A stretch of DNA of 64,000 bases from Misgurnus anguillicaudatus. Taxonomy: Eukaryota > Chordata > Actinopteri > Cypriniformes > Cobitidae. Both the position numbers and the translations under genes were made by a program. The DNA lies in the NCBI RefSeq assembly GCF_027580225.2, contig NC_073351.2, positions 9,776,501-9,840,500 of the forward strand, in the 5' to 3' direction. Under the pieces are notes generated by a model. The model did not search any database. It was not told the origin of the DNA and worked only from the letters and a program-made list of their open reading frames with translations. Below are positions 1-14,450 of this stretch, in pieces; within the stretch, counting starts at the first letter, position 1, and each line of letters begins with the position of its first letter.

Positions 1-130
1 GAAACAGCTTCTTGTGTAAGATCTTGGTAAGGAGTTAAATAGACAGTGACTTTTGTTGCAGCTTGAGTTAAATATCACTCCTCAACTTGGCCCATCTTTG
101 TTTTTACCATTGCAAGCAGAAATGAGCAAA
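1..130. mobile_element. Truncated Harbinger-like MITE, family of 34977-35494
   Basis: Shares long strings with 35165-35290 in the same orientation, for example CAGTGACTTTTGTTGCAG and ACTTGGCCCATCTTTGTTTT. The left side is cut by the window edge and homology fades after about base 125. Confidence 0.55.
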
Positions 131-239
131 TGGAAAGCAGATTTTGACCTAGGTTCTAATAAATTAATCATAGCGCTTGCAGCGCGCATTACATTTTTGG
201 AGAGGTGAGTGTCAGGCAACGCAGAGCTACGCACAGCTT

Positions 240-1005
240 ATGGGGTAGGTATGCGGGCTATAAATCACGCTTATGTCTAAACTCTCTTAACTTAGGAAAT
301 TATTAAATCTTGTATGCAGTTGAAATTTGCTGTATGATCACAGTTTCAGACTCACAGCTGTATTGTAGAAATGTCTTTATACTGTAAGTTATTTGAAAAA
401 AAAGCAATAAACTTAAGTGACGTCCTGTATTAATTTTTTTCTTGAAATAAAACTGCATCCCGCATCTGATTTCTCTCTGTGAGAAGCACTGTTTAAGATT
501 GAACACACTGCATGCAGAGGTGATGCAGGCTCACGCAGCAGGAGCTGAACTAACGCAGCACTGCTGTTATTGTTTAGCCGCAGTCTACTACTTCTCCTGC
601 GCTGCTAACACCCAATTAAAGTGGCAGTCCATTGTTCATGCTCAAAATGCTCAAGGATTGACAAGAAAAATGTAGCAATTTTGCCATTGACTTTTGAGAG
701 TTTTAATTGAGGACAAATCAAAACAAAAGGATTTTTTGCCCAAGCCATGCTTGTACATGAAACATTAAAGTTCACCCAAAAATGTAATAAACAAAGAGTA
801 GAGCTGCAAACGGTCATGTATGCATTGTGTGAAACCGAACTTAGTAGTTATGTGTCTGAAACTGACTAATGTAGCATCTACTTACATATATATCTATGAT
901 CCAAGGTGGTGCAAAAGATTGGAGACAAGGGTGTAGAGATACATTGATCAGTTTTAAAGCATAAAGAAATTACTGTGACAGCTAAAACTTTTATATATGC
1001 GATTA
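240..1005. other. Non-coding stretch, nothing recognised
   Basis: AT-rich with short unlinked open frames only. No exon-like structure, RNA gene or bounded repeat was identified. Confidence 0.5.
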
Positions 1006-1009
1006 TGAT

Positions 1010-1810
1010 GCTCCAAGACAAGTTTAAAAGCTCACATAACACACGCTGTTTCTGCATTTCTGATGTTAATCTGGAGTACCTATAGAGTAGTATTACATCC
1101 TTTATATCTCTGAAGAGTCTTTAGTTTAATCAGATTTATAAAAGAAAGATTAGCTTTACAGATTATTTCCGATAACGTACAAAAAAATGAAGAAGGAGGA
1201 GTTACTACTGCGGGTGGAGCGAGTACGAGTCATTCAACAATACAACACTGTTTAACTTATGATTCACTACATGTTCATGTCATTTATATAATATGAACGC
1301 GCCTATTTCCAACATAACACAGAAGTCTTACTTACCGCATGCAACTCATGACCCAGTTGGGACTTTTTAATGAAATCCAGCGCATCAAACACACACGTAA
1401 AACTCTGCTGCTACCCCGATAATAAACTACATCCATTGTTTTCATAAGGCTGACTTTCTTCACCTTACATCCAAAAACACACTTCTTCTTTCGTGCCATT
1501 GTTGAGTTTTTAAATTAAACAAAGCTGTGTCGCGTGATGTGATGTTTAAGTTCTAGCGTCTCCCGCCAATTAACGGGTGATTTAAATTCGGTTTCCAGGG
1601 GAGGTGCCCATATAAAGAAGTGATACGTATAGAAACCCCTGAAACGTCAGCTGGACCCATAAACAAAAAACGTTCCCAAACTTGTACAAACCCTAGAGAA
1701 GTGCATTCGGCACAGAAATACTCTGTAACACGCCCAACTGCTTTTTTGACACTTTGCCTACGTTTAACATGAGAAAACAACTCTATAACTGTGTTAATAA
1801 GTCAGAATGC
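1010..1810. repeat. Dispersed repeat, copy 1 of 2
   Basis: Collinear with 37935-38640 plus 39590-39630 in the same orientation. Shared strings include AACATAACACAGAAGTCTTA, GTTTTCATAAGGCTG and CTTGTACAAACCCTAG. The family is not identified; the other copy carries a large insertion near its end that this copy lacks. Confidence 0.6.
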
Positions 1811-1840
1811 GTTTGAACCACCCATTTAAAACCAATATTA

Positions 1841-2097
1841 TGGAAGTATTGTGATAAATGATGAAAAAGATATTTTGGTAAATAATGGTAAGCACACAGT
1901 TGACGATACTCATTAAATTTCATCGTATTTGTTTTTCCTACTATGGAAGTCAATGGACACAATCAGCTGTGTGCTTATCATCATTTATCAAAATATCTTC
2001 TTTTGTGTTCATCAGAAAAAGAAATTCATACAGGTTTAAAACAACATGATGATGAGAAAATGAGGACAGAATTTTCATTTTTGGGTGAACTGTCCCT
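1841..2097. mobile_element. TTAA-type non-autonomous DNA transposon
   Basis: Ends in GTGAACTGTCCCT followed by TTAA (2098-2101), the end of a very common cyprinid element of the AGGGACAGTTCACCC type. The interior is self-complementary around 1850-2030 (GATAAATGATG... facing ...CATCATTTATC). The left TIR has decayed or is missing. Confidence 0.55.
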
Positions 2098-2313
2098 TTA
2101 AAGTCTTAATAGCACATATAAAGGTTTTATCTGTCACAGTCATTTCTTCATGCTTTAAAACTGCTTCAATGTATCTCTACATCCTTGCCTCATTTAGTAT
2201 ACATGGATTTATGAATATGCAAATTAGCCCCCTACTCAATAGCACAGCTCGGACCATAGATATGTATATGCGAATTAGTCCCCACCTCCAATCTTTACCA
2301 CCAACTCGGCCCA

Positions 2314-3725
<1,412 letters not shown>

Positions 3726-3771
<46 letters not shown>
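3726..3771. repeat. (TA)n microsatellite, right part
   Basis: TA dinucleotide run directly abutting the right end of the 2421-3725 element. Confidence 0.9.
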
Positions 3772-3776
<5 letters not shown>

Positions 3777-5569
3777 GTACATAGATGCATAACTGCTAAG
3801 TTTGAATTTACACAATGCATACATGAACTGCGCATTTGCAGCACTAATCTTTTAGCACTGATGTTAACAGATTCTAGCACTCATGCTGCATGTGTGAGCA
3901 GCACAGAAACAGAGCTGAACCAGCAGTGCTGTGATCATTTCAGCAACGAGTCTATGTGGCATTCATACATAATATCTGTAATAACTCAAACTACTGATTC
4001 ACACATTCATGTGTTGATGTGATTGCTTGGATGTTTGTGACGTTGGAAACCAAGGTGAAATTCAAACCGTCTCCAATTTTATGGAGAAAATGGTGTTGAA
4101 TGATGAATTTGCCCATGGCTTGTCTTAAAACATATTAAAAACACCACATAGACATATAAACAACAATAAAAACATGATTTTCCCCAGAGTGGGATTACAG
4201 ATATATTAAAGAAGGGTAAATGCGCCATACTTTTTCCAGTTTGGCTCACTGTATGTAAAACTCCACCTTTATGCCAGGGACATTTGTCAGCACCTGTCAG
4301 TCATATCTTTTATAACTATATCTAAAAGCCTATATGATAATTGGATTTTGCTTTCATCTTTGTTATGAGAGCACTATTGGATTGCGGACTGCAGTACCAG
4401 GAGCCGCATAAAGGCTTATGAAAGGCTTTTGATTTGATAGCTCTGAGCTTCTGTTTATGTCTTGATTGGGCTTTGTATTAAAATGTTGTCAAGAGCCTAA
4501 GTCACGCATGGCTGGTGCCAAGAAGAACTCATCCCTAAACTATGAATCAGTGCAGCTGTAATTACACTGACAATCAACAATCTCTTGAAAGAGCGCCTTA
4601 AAAAAATATTCGAGTGTCTTTTACTATGTGAACCCGGCTTCATTAAAATATTGTGTTTGATGAATACTCTGAAACACAAACTCTGAACGGCAAAGTGCTA
4701 ATGATTAACAGCGTTTACAGGAGAGCCACATTATAAATCACTCAGTAAGTTATTTAGAGGATAGACTGAACTATAAACACCAACAAGAATACAAAGTTGA
4801 AGAGAAAGTGTAGGTTGATCTGATTCTGGAGTTCAGCTTACTGTTTGGTATGCAACAAGGTTATGGTACATTAGCTAGACCATCGCCACACCAGCACGAA
4901 CCAATATAAACCACAAAGATAAGGAATTATGCTGGGATATAAACTGTTCATCTTTTAAAACTTTACTTTTAAAGGAAAGTGGTAATTGTGTTTTCAGAGG
5001 ATTATGGAGAAAAGATTTGGGCATTGAAAGTGGTACCAGGAAGTCATAAAGCAGTAGAAGCCTCAGGCTAGTATTACTCTCCCACCCTTCTTCTTCCACA
5101 GGTTAGTGCTTTAAAACAGATTTGAGCTGTCCCATGTTGACACCTCATGGTTTTATTCTCAGGTAATAGGATGCCTGGGGACGGCCAAAGAAAGGGGAAT
5201 AGAGGTGGGCTGAAAAAAAACGAGAGGGCAAGAGAGAGGAAGGAAAGTTAGCAAGGACCTCTTTAACAAATTGATGTACTTACAGTTATACCTGTGGGCA
5301 CCCAAGTCACCTCTACATGATCAAAGCACCGGTTACCCTTTAAGTCCAGATGGTCAAAACATTGTAAACCAGGTAAGAAGCTTCAAACGCAATCAGTCTG
5401 AGGCAGTGGCGAGGCCAGAAATTAAACCGAGTGGACCTTGGTGAAATAGGGTGGACCTCAATACCTACTCCCAAATTACATTATTTTACAATATAGTAGT
5501 GGTTAAATGGATTACAGTTACATTAAAGCAGTTGTAAAATATCAATAAACACACACCTGTGCACTTCAA
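3772..5569. other. Non-coding stretch, nothing recognised
   Basis: No exon, RNA gene or bounded repeat found. A purine-rich patch with AGAGAGGAAGGAAAG lies near 5230. Confidence 0.5.
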
Positions 5570-5574
5570 TAATT

Positions 5575-5780
5575 GCACAGTCCCTCCAGAAAAACGCAAT
5601 TATGCGATCGCATAATTTAATGCATAATTAGCCAAAGTCCACATATTTATGCGGGGGACGCATGTTTTCAAATACGCCGCACTTTCACAGCATAAACTGC
5701 AGATTTCTGTGCACAAAATATGCGGGGCTGTCATGATTTCATAATCCCTGCATTTTCGCAGCAAAAAAAATCACATATCA
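5575..5780. mobile_element. Fragment of hAT-like family of 42159-42656
   Basis: GTCCCTCCAGAAAAACGCAA at 5580 is the reverse complement of the right end of the 42159-42656 element; homology continues through AAAATATGCGGGGC. It is broken at 5781 by another insertion; weak traces (GCAATTTTTGCAAGTT) recur near 6722-6740. Confidence 0.55.
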
Positions 5781-6580
5781 TCGCTGCCCGATGAAACTCA
5801 CGTATGTCCAAAATGGTTACTTTTCAGGAAGTGAAAAAAAAACACTGTATTTCAAAAGCAGTTAAAGATAGCGTTGTCATACTTGGTATGGCATCTTTAC
5901 ATGTAACCATATTCTTGCCAGTGTAATGATATAATCCACATTTGACCAAAATTGAGTTTAAATGGACATACGTGCATATTTTACAGTAACGGTGGTCGAT
6001 ACGCGTTCTTCCGATCATTAATTAGAATGGCCAAGTCGCGTTTCATATTGACAGATAAATACGCTCAGTTTATTAAATAGCCTACGTCTTAGTTTATTAA
6101 ATACGCTTAGTTTATTTAATATTAATTATAAATTTATTAAATGTTTCTTGCAAACTATGAAGGAACAATGAATCAATACACTGACATGGTAATGCTAGAC
6201 AGATACTTTGTTTGCACAGTCCTACCGTAATTTTGTCACTCCTAGACGTACGTCTGGCGTCAGGGGGGAAACGTTTACCTCGATGAAGGACAGTCATTGT
6301 CTCACCAGGCTATGTTTTGTTCAGCTATCCAGTGCTGAGCTTCGATGAAACTTCACGAGATCGGCGAGACTCTTCCACAGGGCGGGAGATACACGGTGTG
6401 ATTGACAGCTTTGACACCAAATGGATATACGTGAAAATCAGATGACATGATTTCACAACTTTTCATTGGCCATTTAGATATGTGAAGCGTACTGTATACG
6501 GAAATGAACCTGGACATTCAATCTGTAGAAAAATCTAAAAATCTGCAAAATGGACATACGTGGTTTTCATCGGACAGCGA
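5781..6580. mobile_element. Non-autonomous DNA transposon with ~36-bp TIRs
   Basis: The left end TCGCTGCCCGATGAAACTCA pairs with the right end TTTTCATCGGACAGCGA; both continue into ACGTATGTCCA. It is nested in the 5575 fragment. No clean target-site duplication, so the superfamily is open. Confidence 0.6.
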
Positions 6581-6939
6581 CAATATATTTTAACAGAAAG
6601 TTAATTTACTTTACACAAGTGCAGCAATGTCCCCTGTTGCCATGGGAAAATTATGAAGAGACGTGATTGATTATGTGACGTGAACAGCATCGAAACTGCA
6701 ATTGCAATTTTTGCAAGTTCCCGCAATTTTTGCAAGTTAACTCTGAACGCACATCTGCATCTTTTATACTAACGCTGCAAATATAGATGTTTGGCAACCA
6801 ACCTCCTGTTAGGACCAAAAAGTTAATTACTTGCCAGAATAATTGTTTACTTCGATTTTATGGATAATAAATGCAACTATATTGAACATATTATGCCTTA
6901 AAGCTTTGTTATTCCATATAGGCTTACACATTTCCACCC

Positions 6940-7070
6940 ATTACATTTACGAATTTGGCAGATGTTTTTATCCAAAACAACTTTTTTCACATTTTTCTTT
7001 GGGTTTGAACCCATAACCTTTTGTACAATTAACTCTGCCACTGAGCTATGCAATAGCACACCAGTGCCAA
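6940..7070 (-). mobile_element. tRNA-derived SINE
   Basis: Read on the minus strand it has an A-box-like TAGCTCAGTGGCAGAG and a B-box GGTTCAAAC. On the plus strand the tail side reads CATTTACGAATTTGGCAGAT followed by TTTTATCCAAAACAACTT, a degraded form of a tail common to fish SINEs. Confidence 0.65.
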
Positions 7071-7071
7071 C

Positions 7072-9250
7072 AAAAATCAGTCTGTATTATTAATGATTCA
7101 ACCACTGATCCAAAAAGTCTTTTTCCAAACGTATTTTTACTGAAACTCGTTGGTTTGTGTGTTCTCAAGCACGTCTACATCAACACCCCTGTGGGCATGG
7201 TGGTAATTTAGGATATGTTTCAACTTAAATTTGGAAGCGGTGACTGTTTCCATATGAAGTTTTTCCAAATGAATGGTTTTAATGACTAAAGTGAAAATGA
7301 GGCATAAACTGGTTTCTCTTGTCTTGTCAGAGCCTAGCATTTCCAAAGAAGATGATTGGAAAAGTCTAGTGTGGGAACAAAAATATAACCAACTTATTCC
7401 CTTATGAATTTGAAAAAATGCTAACAACTAGAAAGATTTAAATTCGACATGGACAGACTGCATTATTCATTGCATTTAACTACAGAGATAACCCATTACC
7501 TAACACACGTTAGCTGTGAATGTTTATGTTTTTTTCTTTCAGCAAGTGTTTTTTCCTCACATTGTCCATGCAGAAGTTGTTACTTTGGTTGACTTCTGTA
7601 TCTCTGAATGGTGATGCTTTTCTCATAAATGACTGCTGAATAATTCATGGGTTCAAATTATGTTGGTAAATGATTTTATACGACGGGGAAAGATTTATCT
7701 TCGGCACCGTGGCTAGTGAGGAGGAAAGCTAAGGTGTGTATTATTCTAAAATAATGGCTGAAAATGGGAGCCTGGCTGCCACAACGGGTCGCATTTCGTA
7801 TTCATAGGCATAAGTAGAGAGACGATCGGGGTTCAGATGACTCCTATCTGTACACAACACATTTAGCCGTTTTTGCTACTTCGAGTCAATTTTTCCCCTT
7901 TCACATCTTCTCCGCTCTTCCATGTTAATTTCAGTCTCGCTGTTTTTAGTTATGTCACTTGAAAATAAAACTCAATAAAGATTAGATATGAAGTGGTGTC
8001 GGAGTGACAGAATGCAACATTAAAGTGACCCGCTTTGCTTAGCGAGGGAGGGAGTTTTATCTTCACAATATCAGTGAAGTAATGGTTTGACGGAGCCTGT
8101 AGAGAAAGATGGGTTTTATTGGGTATCACAGATAGATAGAAAAGACTTATTTTTGTGTGGATATTCTGAGGGCATCACAGTATGGGAGTCATTCACTGTC
8201 AGGCGGAGATGACTGGAAGAATTTATACGGTTCATTCGACGGGCCCTCGAAACAGTTTGGGAATTTCATAAAGATCAAGTCACTCAACCAGAATCATGAT
8301 CTCTTAAATAACTAAACATTTTGAGGTTTAGGCCGGGGACATTCGTGTGTACGCAGACTAAGCTACTGTAGTCTTTCAACATTCATCCTGCAACATGCGT
8401 GTTTACATTATCATGGTAACCAAGTGAGTATTGAATCCTCCATGCCCGTGAATTATTTGCTAATGGGCATTAAGTGTAATTTTTTTCTGAATCAATCAAT
8501 TAAACAACAGTTTAAAGGTCATCATGATAATGCAGAATCAACATATGAATGCACACGGTCCTAATCTCTCTACTGAGCTGTGACGTCATAGACAGCAGAC
8601 AGGGAAATAATTTCATGCCATAAGCCACGGCATTTTAAACCATTTTAACTCACTATATAGCCTAAAATAATGAGATCTGTCCTTGTAGCTCAGTTGGTAT
8701 AGATGTGCATTAGTAGCTCATCATAGATTGCAATTGAAGAGATCCTATCTATGTGGGAAGACATTCAGTACTTTAATAAAGTTGTTTGTGAAAACAAGCA
8801 GCAATGTCGTCAGGGGCATAGCAACCATTATAGCTGAAGGGGACGCGTTCACTCTCCAGACAAGTTCTGTTAACCGGTCGCTTCGACACTGACCTGAATG
8901 AACCTAGAAGCATTAAACTTCATTTACCTGTTTTTCATCAAAGCTCCTCGCTTAGATGAAACCTTGAATGTTAGTAAAACAAAGTGTAATGCTGCAGTAC
9001 ATTGAAGAAGACACAAGAGATATTAAATGAGGAAGATGCTTGAGAACACTGAATAATCTGCTTTTGTGAGGAAACAGCTTATTACTTAATAAATTAATAT
9101 CCACTATTAATGTCTGCTAACCTTCAACGTGTAAATCATAATTTCTGAATTAGCTATAATTTTAGGTGTTTGCAATGAAGAATGGCAGTTTATAAGGAAA
9201 AAGCAAAGTCAGTTTTGTGAAATAATGAATTTTATAGCATTCTCTATTCA
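7072..9250. other. Non-coding stretch, mostly unrecognised
   Basis: No exon structure. The only recognisable item is a weak tRNA-like fragment at 8681-8760. Sequence around 7700-8340 is not AT-biased like its surroundings and shows no repeat kinship inside the window. Confidence 0.45.
8681..8760 (+). repeat. Decayed tRNA-like SINE head
   Basis: TCCTTGTAGCTCAGTTGGTA matches the acceptor/A-box region of a tRNA-derived SINE head. The following B-box region (GAGATCCTATCTA) is too degraded for a functional tRNA. Confidence 0.4.
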
Positions 9251-9254
9251 GTTA

Positions 9255-9460
9255 TGGCATACACTGTTAGACTTACTGTAACTGTAATTTCTACAGTTAC
9301 TTACCACAAAATGCCCAGCAAAATACCATCATTTTCTTTTCCAGTTCATTACTGTAAAATGCATTTCATTATGGGTATTAACATTTAATTTACAGTGATT
9401 TGTATGTTTTAAATTTGCGGTAGACTGCTGTAAAACCACAGCAATAGTACTACTGTAGTT
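9255..9460. repeat. Palindromic ACTGTAA-type MITE
   Basis: Interleaved ACTGTAA/TTACAGT units (ACACTGTTAGACTTACTGTA, TACTGTAAAATGCA, CTGTAAAACC). Related short elements occur at 35518-35624 and 60000-60160. Confidence 0.4.
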
Positions 9461-10064
9461 GAATAAAACAAACATAATTTGACAACTTCGACTCTGCGTG
9501 CAGGATTTTAAAATATCTCCTCTTCTTTCATCTTTCAGCTTCGTATTGCTTGTGCACTTACAATATCTCTACCACAGCGAAATAGAAATAGTGACATTTA
9601 ACAAACAAAAGAAAAACATAATGCAATCTTAATTAGTCTTAAAACATGACAGTAAATGTCTGCAGGTGCGTCTTATTAGTCCTCTTATCTGTTTCCTGTC
9701 TCTCTCTCAGCACTTGGTAATTATATAAACAAAACAAGCAGGGCAGAGCCATATAGCATCAACACATGATAGACTGATGAAATATGCTTTAGTAGGATTG
9801 GGAAATGCGTAATGTTTACTCTATTGGTGCATGGGGAAAAGCCAGAAAGATTACAGAGTGAGTAAATTTTGTAACTAAAATACAACACACAATCATTAAA
9901 GTGCTCATAATTGTGTGACACATTAATTTCTTTTATTACAAAAAGTTTTGGTAATGCTTTTTTAAACAGTGTGATGATACAAAGTACTTACTAATTAAGT
10001 AATTAACTTACCTTTTCAACCCAATAGGTAATATCAAGACCCACCATTTAAAAAAAATAGAAAT

Positions 10065-10250
10065 ACACTCTAAAAACAAACGTTGCTAAATAGCACTAAA
10101 AGTGGTTCACTGGGGAACCATTTTAAGTGCCATATAGCACCTGTGTAGCAGCTTTGTAGAACCATAATGTGCTATATCACCCTGGTATGGTTCTTCATAT
10201 GTGCTTTATAGGTGCTATATAGCACTAAAATGGTTCCCCTATGACTGTCA
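10065..10250. repeat. Palindromic TAGCACTAAAA repeat
   Basis: GCTAAATAGCACTAAAAGTG at the left and GCTATATAGCACTAAAATGG at the right surround inverted TGGTTC/GAACCA motifs. It begins ACACTCTAAAAA, typical of small fish MITEs. Confidence 0.45.
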
Positions 10251-10934
10251 ATGTGTTGCAATGGAATAAATACAAGGGCAAATCATTCTTTATCATTTAC
10301 CAGTCAAATTTGTAACTGAGACAAGATGATTTTTACGGAAGCTGAGAGAGGAAATTTATTTTTGCTTGCTTGTGTTCTCATGATCTCAACATAACAAAAG
10401 TTGTATTCTTGAGATGTGATTAAAGCTTACGTGTACTCGATAGAACGTGTTGTTTTGTTTGTAAACAGCAAAAGCATATTTTGCTAAATTAGCATGGATG
10501 AACAAATGAGATTTTACTTGGATCAGATATTCGCTCAAGCTGAAATAGATTTTCAATATTTACAATTTTACAGTGGTGAATTTAGGGACCATCTTTAAGT
10601 TACTCAATAATACACGTTTCTACTTTTAACAGCATTTAAATAGAATGACTGAAAGTCAACAAACAGTCACAAAACCAACGTGTTTATGTGGTTGTCAGCT
10701 ACAATGCACACTTTTTAGATTTTTTATATTTATTTAAATAAACTGTTAAATACTATTGAAGATAGAAACGTGTACAGTATTACTTTAAAGACGTTCCCTA
10801 AATTCACAAACATGAACCGTCCAACTTTATTTATTAAGTCTATTGGCTACACATTAGCTACACATGTGGTAAAGGCAAAGACCCCAACTCATATGCATTT
10901 GTAGTCCACTTCAAAATACACTAAATATTATGGA

Positions 10935-11100
10935 CAGGAAATTACATTATGACATTTGGATTATCATGTCAGGATAAGGAAAAAACACCATTTGTTATCT
11001 CGAGATCACAAGAAATTAAGTCGTTATCTCGAGATAACAAAGTTGTTTTCTCGTGATCACGACTTAATTTCTCATTATCTTGAGATAACCAAAGTAAAAA
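10935..11100. repeat. TTATCTCGAGATAAC palindrome cluster
   Basis: Several copies of the palindrome TTATCTCGAGAT(A/C)AC and of CTCGTGATCACGA in both orientations within about 110 bases, so the strand can fold back on itself. Confidence 0.7.
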
Positions 11101-11279
11101 AAAAACAAGCAAGCAAAAATAATAATAATGCATATCCTCTTTCGGCTTCCGTAGATTTCCCTTAATGACAAAAAAAGGATTTTAATAATATGCTTATGCA
11201 GTGCCCCCCGAACCACTAGGGGGCCAGCTTTCTCTTAATTTTATGTGTTTCTGCACAGAACGTTTGGTGAGTGACATTA

Positions 11280-11783
11280 AGCCTGATTTATAGTTGTGAG
11301 TAAGTTCTAAGTAGATACGGCATAGGCTATACGTAGCCTGTGCGTAGCCTGACGTGCACCTCGCAAAAATTTTTACAGCGCGTCAGTTCTAAGCGGACCG
11401 CAAGTGCTGTGATTGGTCCACCAGAACCCCTCCCGTCAGGTAAAAAAAACTCTGTCATAGGTATTCCATTTGCGACGGTGAAAACAAAGAATGGCCAAGT
11501 TGAGGAGTGATTTAACTCAAACTGCAACAAAAGTCGCTGTTTATTTACTTCCATCATTGCTGGTCTTCTCAAATCATACACAACAGAAGTTGCTGTTTCT
11601 TCATCATTTGTCGGTTTAACTTGCCAAGCTTGTTCTTCTCTGACGGTCGCGCTGCTATTGTGGTTACACACGTGAATACTGCCTACCAGCGGTCTGCGCG
11701 TGTGTTTGCACGTCGACGCGGACAGCGACGAAAAGTATCAATGAAAACTGACACGGAACCTACACGCAACTATAACGAACCCT
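11280..11783. mobile_element. Harbinger-like MITE with TTA target duplication
   Basis: TTA at 11277-11279 and 11784-11786 flank it. The ends AGCCTGATTTATAGTTG and the reverse complement of CAACTATAACGAACCCT form TIRs. It is an inverted copy of the 34977-35494 family. TTA duplication and end sequence fit PIF-Harbinger. Confidence 0.75.
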
Positions 11784-11846
11784 TTACTTTGGCGCGAGAG
11801 CAATTTGAGAGCATAACAAGCAGTCTGATCTCACTGTAATTTGATG

Positions 11847-12448
11847 TAGTGATGGTAGAAACAAAGCTTTTAGAAGCTTCAAATCAATTGAACCAATTGC
11901 TTCGCAAATCTGTTCAGTTTTTCGAAGCGTTCGAAACACCATACATGCTGGCAACACCTGCTGGTCAAAATAGTGTAAAAGCAGCAAGAGCTGTCCAAAC
12001 ATTTTACAAGATTATAAAGCAAGATTGTTCTAAAAATATGTTTTTAAGAAAAATGTATTATTAAATTTAATTAAGACATACTTAAAAGTGTATTTAAGTA
12101 CATACTTAAAACGAACTCCCTTTTTTATTATGCACATTTTTGTCATTAAATCTGTCTATAAACAAAAAGTAGACAAAATGGTAGTGTTATTAATCAGAAG
12201 GATGAATTTTATTATGAACTTCTATAATAAAACTGACCCGAGTTAATCTACACTGGTCATTTATGATCAACTCCCCCTAGTGGTGAATATTCAGATTTTC
12301 TAAACGGTTATGACGTAATGAAGCCTCGTTTGCTAAAATCACAGGACTTTGGCCAGTTTGAAACAAGCTCTGAACCAATGATTCGAAACAAAATATTCGT
12401 AAATGTTTCGAAGCCTCATGAAACGTGCTTCGAAATTGCCCATCACTA
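11847..12448. mobile_element. hAT-like non-autonomous element
   Basis: Ends TAGTGATGG and CCATCACTA, flanked by ATTTGATG (11839-11846) and CTTTGATG (12449-12456), an 8-base duplication with one mismatch. Subterminal GAAGCTTC and TTCGAAGC motifs recur at both ends. Confidence 0.7.
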
Positions 12449-12560
12449 CTTTGATGTCATGACAATCGCTCTGTGCAAGCGCTGCATACGATTGAACGCG
12501 CTTATCGACATGCGTCCTGATATAACGGGTATGGTTTTCTGACAAAGTTACAGAAAAAAA

Positions 12561-14450
12561 GCCCATGCCTGCATGATCATATCACGTATTATTTACTGCC
12601 ATGCGTGCCACAAATTAAAGCTTGCCGAGCCGCTCAATGAAGAACACTGCCCTATAGTATGGGTCTTCAACAGGGGGTTGGGGGTCCATGGTGGCATTAC
12701 TTGGGCTCCTCCATATATTTTTTAAATTCAAAATACAAATGAATTAGGCATCAAACAAAAATGCAATTACATGTTTTTTATAAGACACTAAAACTTAAAA
12801 TAAAGAGCATAGCAAGCGTAGAAAAATATATTCAATTCAATTATAATGTTATATAGTATGCCAAAAAAAAATTAATACGTTATTTGGATGGTAACCAGCA
12901 TAACAATGTAAATCCAGTAGTAATTCGATACTTACTTTGTAACTCTGATAGTTACTCTGTACTTAAATTACATTGTAACACCTTAAATTAAAGTGTAACC
13001 AAAAGTTTTTGATCCTCTGATGGATACAGTATAACCATACAGTATGTATAGATATCTTGACACTGCTGACACTTCAGAATACTGCTTGATCTGTACATTC
13101 ATATTTATAGTAATGTTGCACATAATACTGCCTGTAAAAACACTGCAAGCAAAAACAAACTCTTTAATTTCATGCAAAGAAATCATCTTGATGAAAGTAG
13201 ACTTAGATACTGAATGTCAAAATAATCATTTTGAATACATCATTAGTTAACATCAGATTCAAATAAAATATACAACAGATTTTTACATCATGCATCTCTT
13301 CTGCATCTCTCATAAATTGAGGTCAGTAACTACATGGCTGCTGTGAGATGGTTATGCTGACATTTTCCAGCTAACAGCAGAAATAAACAACACTCAGCCC
13401 AGCTCGGATAAGATTGGCTCTCCTCTGCGAAAGGTTACGCATAAAAATATCCCATATCAAATCAAGCAGAATATACATGTGTGCAAGTAATCTGAATGAC
13501 CTTCATAGACTGAACTTTTGTTTCTGTTTAAAAGCCCACACCTATTGTGCTCAACAATGAATTTGATTGTAATTCAGAAGCTGAGTTCATAATTGGCATT
13601 AAAAATGCAGATTTATGACTGAACAAGATTTGGCACCAACTTAAGGAGAAAATCTTATTTGAGCAATCTGTCCATACTCAGAATAATTCCCATGACTGAG
13701 AACATTTACCCAGACATCCAAAGCCCCTCAGTCATGCGTTCAGCAATACGACAAACAATGCGAGTGAATCGACGGTAACAAAGTCTTCTGTGAGTGATGA
13801 GATCTCCAGTGCTCATTTGATCGAATGTTTTGTTTTGAATAAACCAATTTCATTTCACGGCTGACTCGATCTTGTAGACGGTGCCAAGCATTGGCCGGGT
13901 GTGATTAAGTGGGGTTCCAACTGGTTCGATACATGCGGCCCACAGCTTAACCCAAACACACAGAAGAGTCATCTCATCAATGCTCTCATTTGGGTACGCC
14001 TGCACAAATCGCTGCCACGCGTTGCTGTTTATGCAAAATAATAATTGAGATGTCATGTTGAGCTTGTTCTCTGGCACATTGATGCCGATTTAAATGATAA
14101 ACAGCAGATTTTATTCTTGCGTTTTGATTCTGAGGTGATTATGCAGGGTCTGGTGATTTGTAGATGTGCAAAAAAGAAGTGAGTTGGATTTATTTAGTAC
14201 ACTCTAAAAAATGCAGGATTATTTTCAATCCAGCTTTGGGTAAACCCATACGGCAAAACATATATTTTTTAATATATTTTTTAAATATTTTTCTTGTCTG
14301 TACTGAAATATGATTTGAAATATGATTACAAACATTTATTTTTAACCAAAATATTACAAAAGAAAAACTTTGTAGGTTACAAACCTGTAAACATAACAGG
14401 TTTGAAAAGATTAAAATTGAATATATTTTCAACTGCAAAAATCTATTCAA
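12561..14450. other. Non-coding stretch, nothing firm
   Basis: A fragment at 12655-12700 (TCTTCAACAGGGGGTTGGGG) resembles the end of a hAT-type element, but no partner end was found. The rest shows no exon or bounded repeat. Confidence 0.4.

Larger units (their letters stand above)
11205..12560. mobile_element. Host repeat copy A, split by two younger insertions
   Basis: Segments 11205-11279, 11784-11846 and 12449-12560 are collinear with 14487-14720 (shared GGGGCC, AGTCTGATCTCAC, ATCGACATGCGTC, TATGGTTT). The gaps are a Harbinger-like and a hAT-like element, each with target duplications. It belongs to the family of 14451-15390. Confidence 0.6.

Noticed and set aside
8681..8760. tRNA-like sequence TCCTTGTAGCTCAGTTGG
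   Set aside because: B-box and acceptor stem are not intact; best read as SINE debris, not a tRNA gene.
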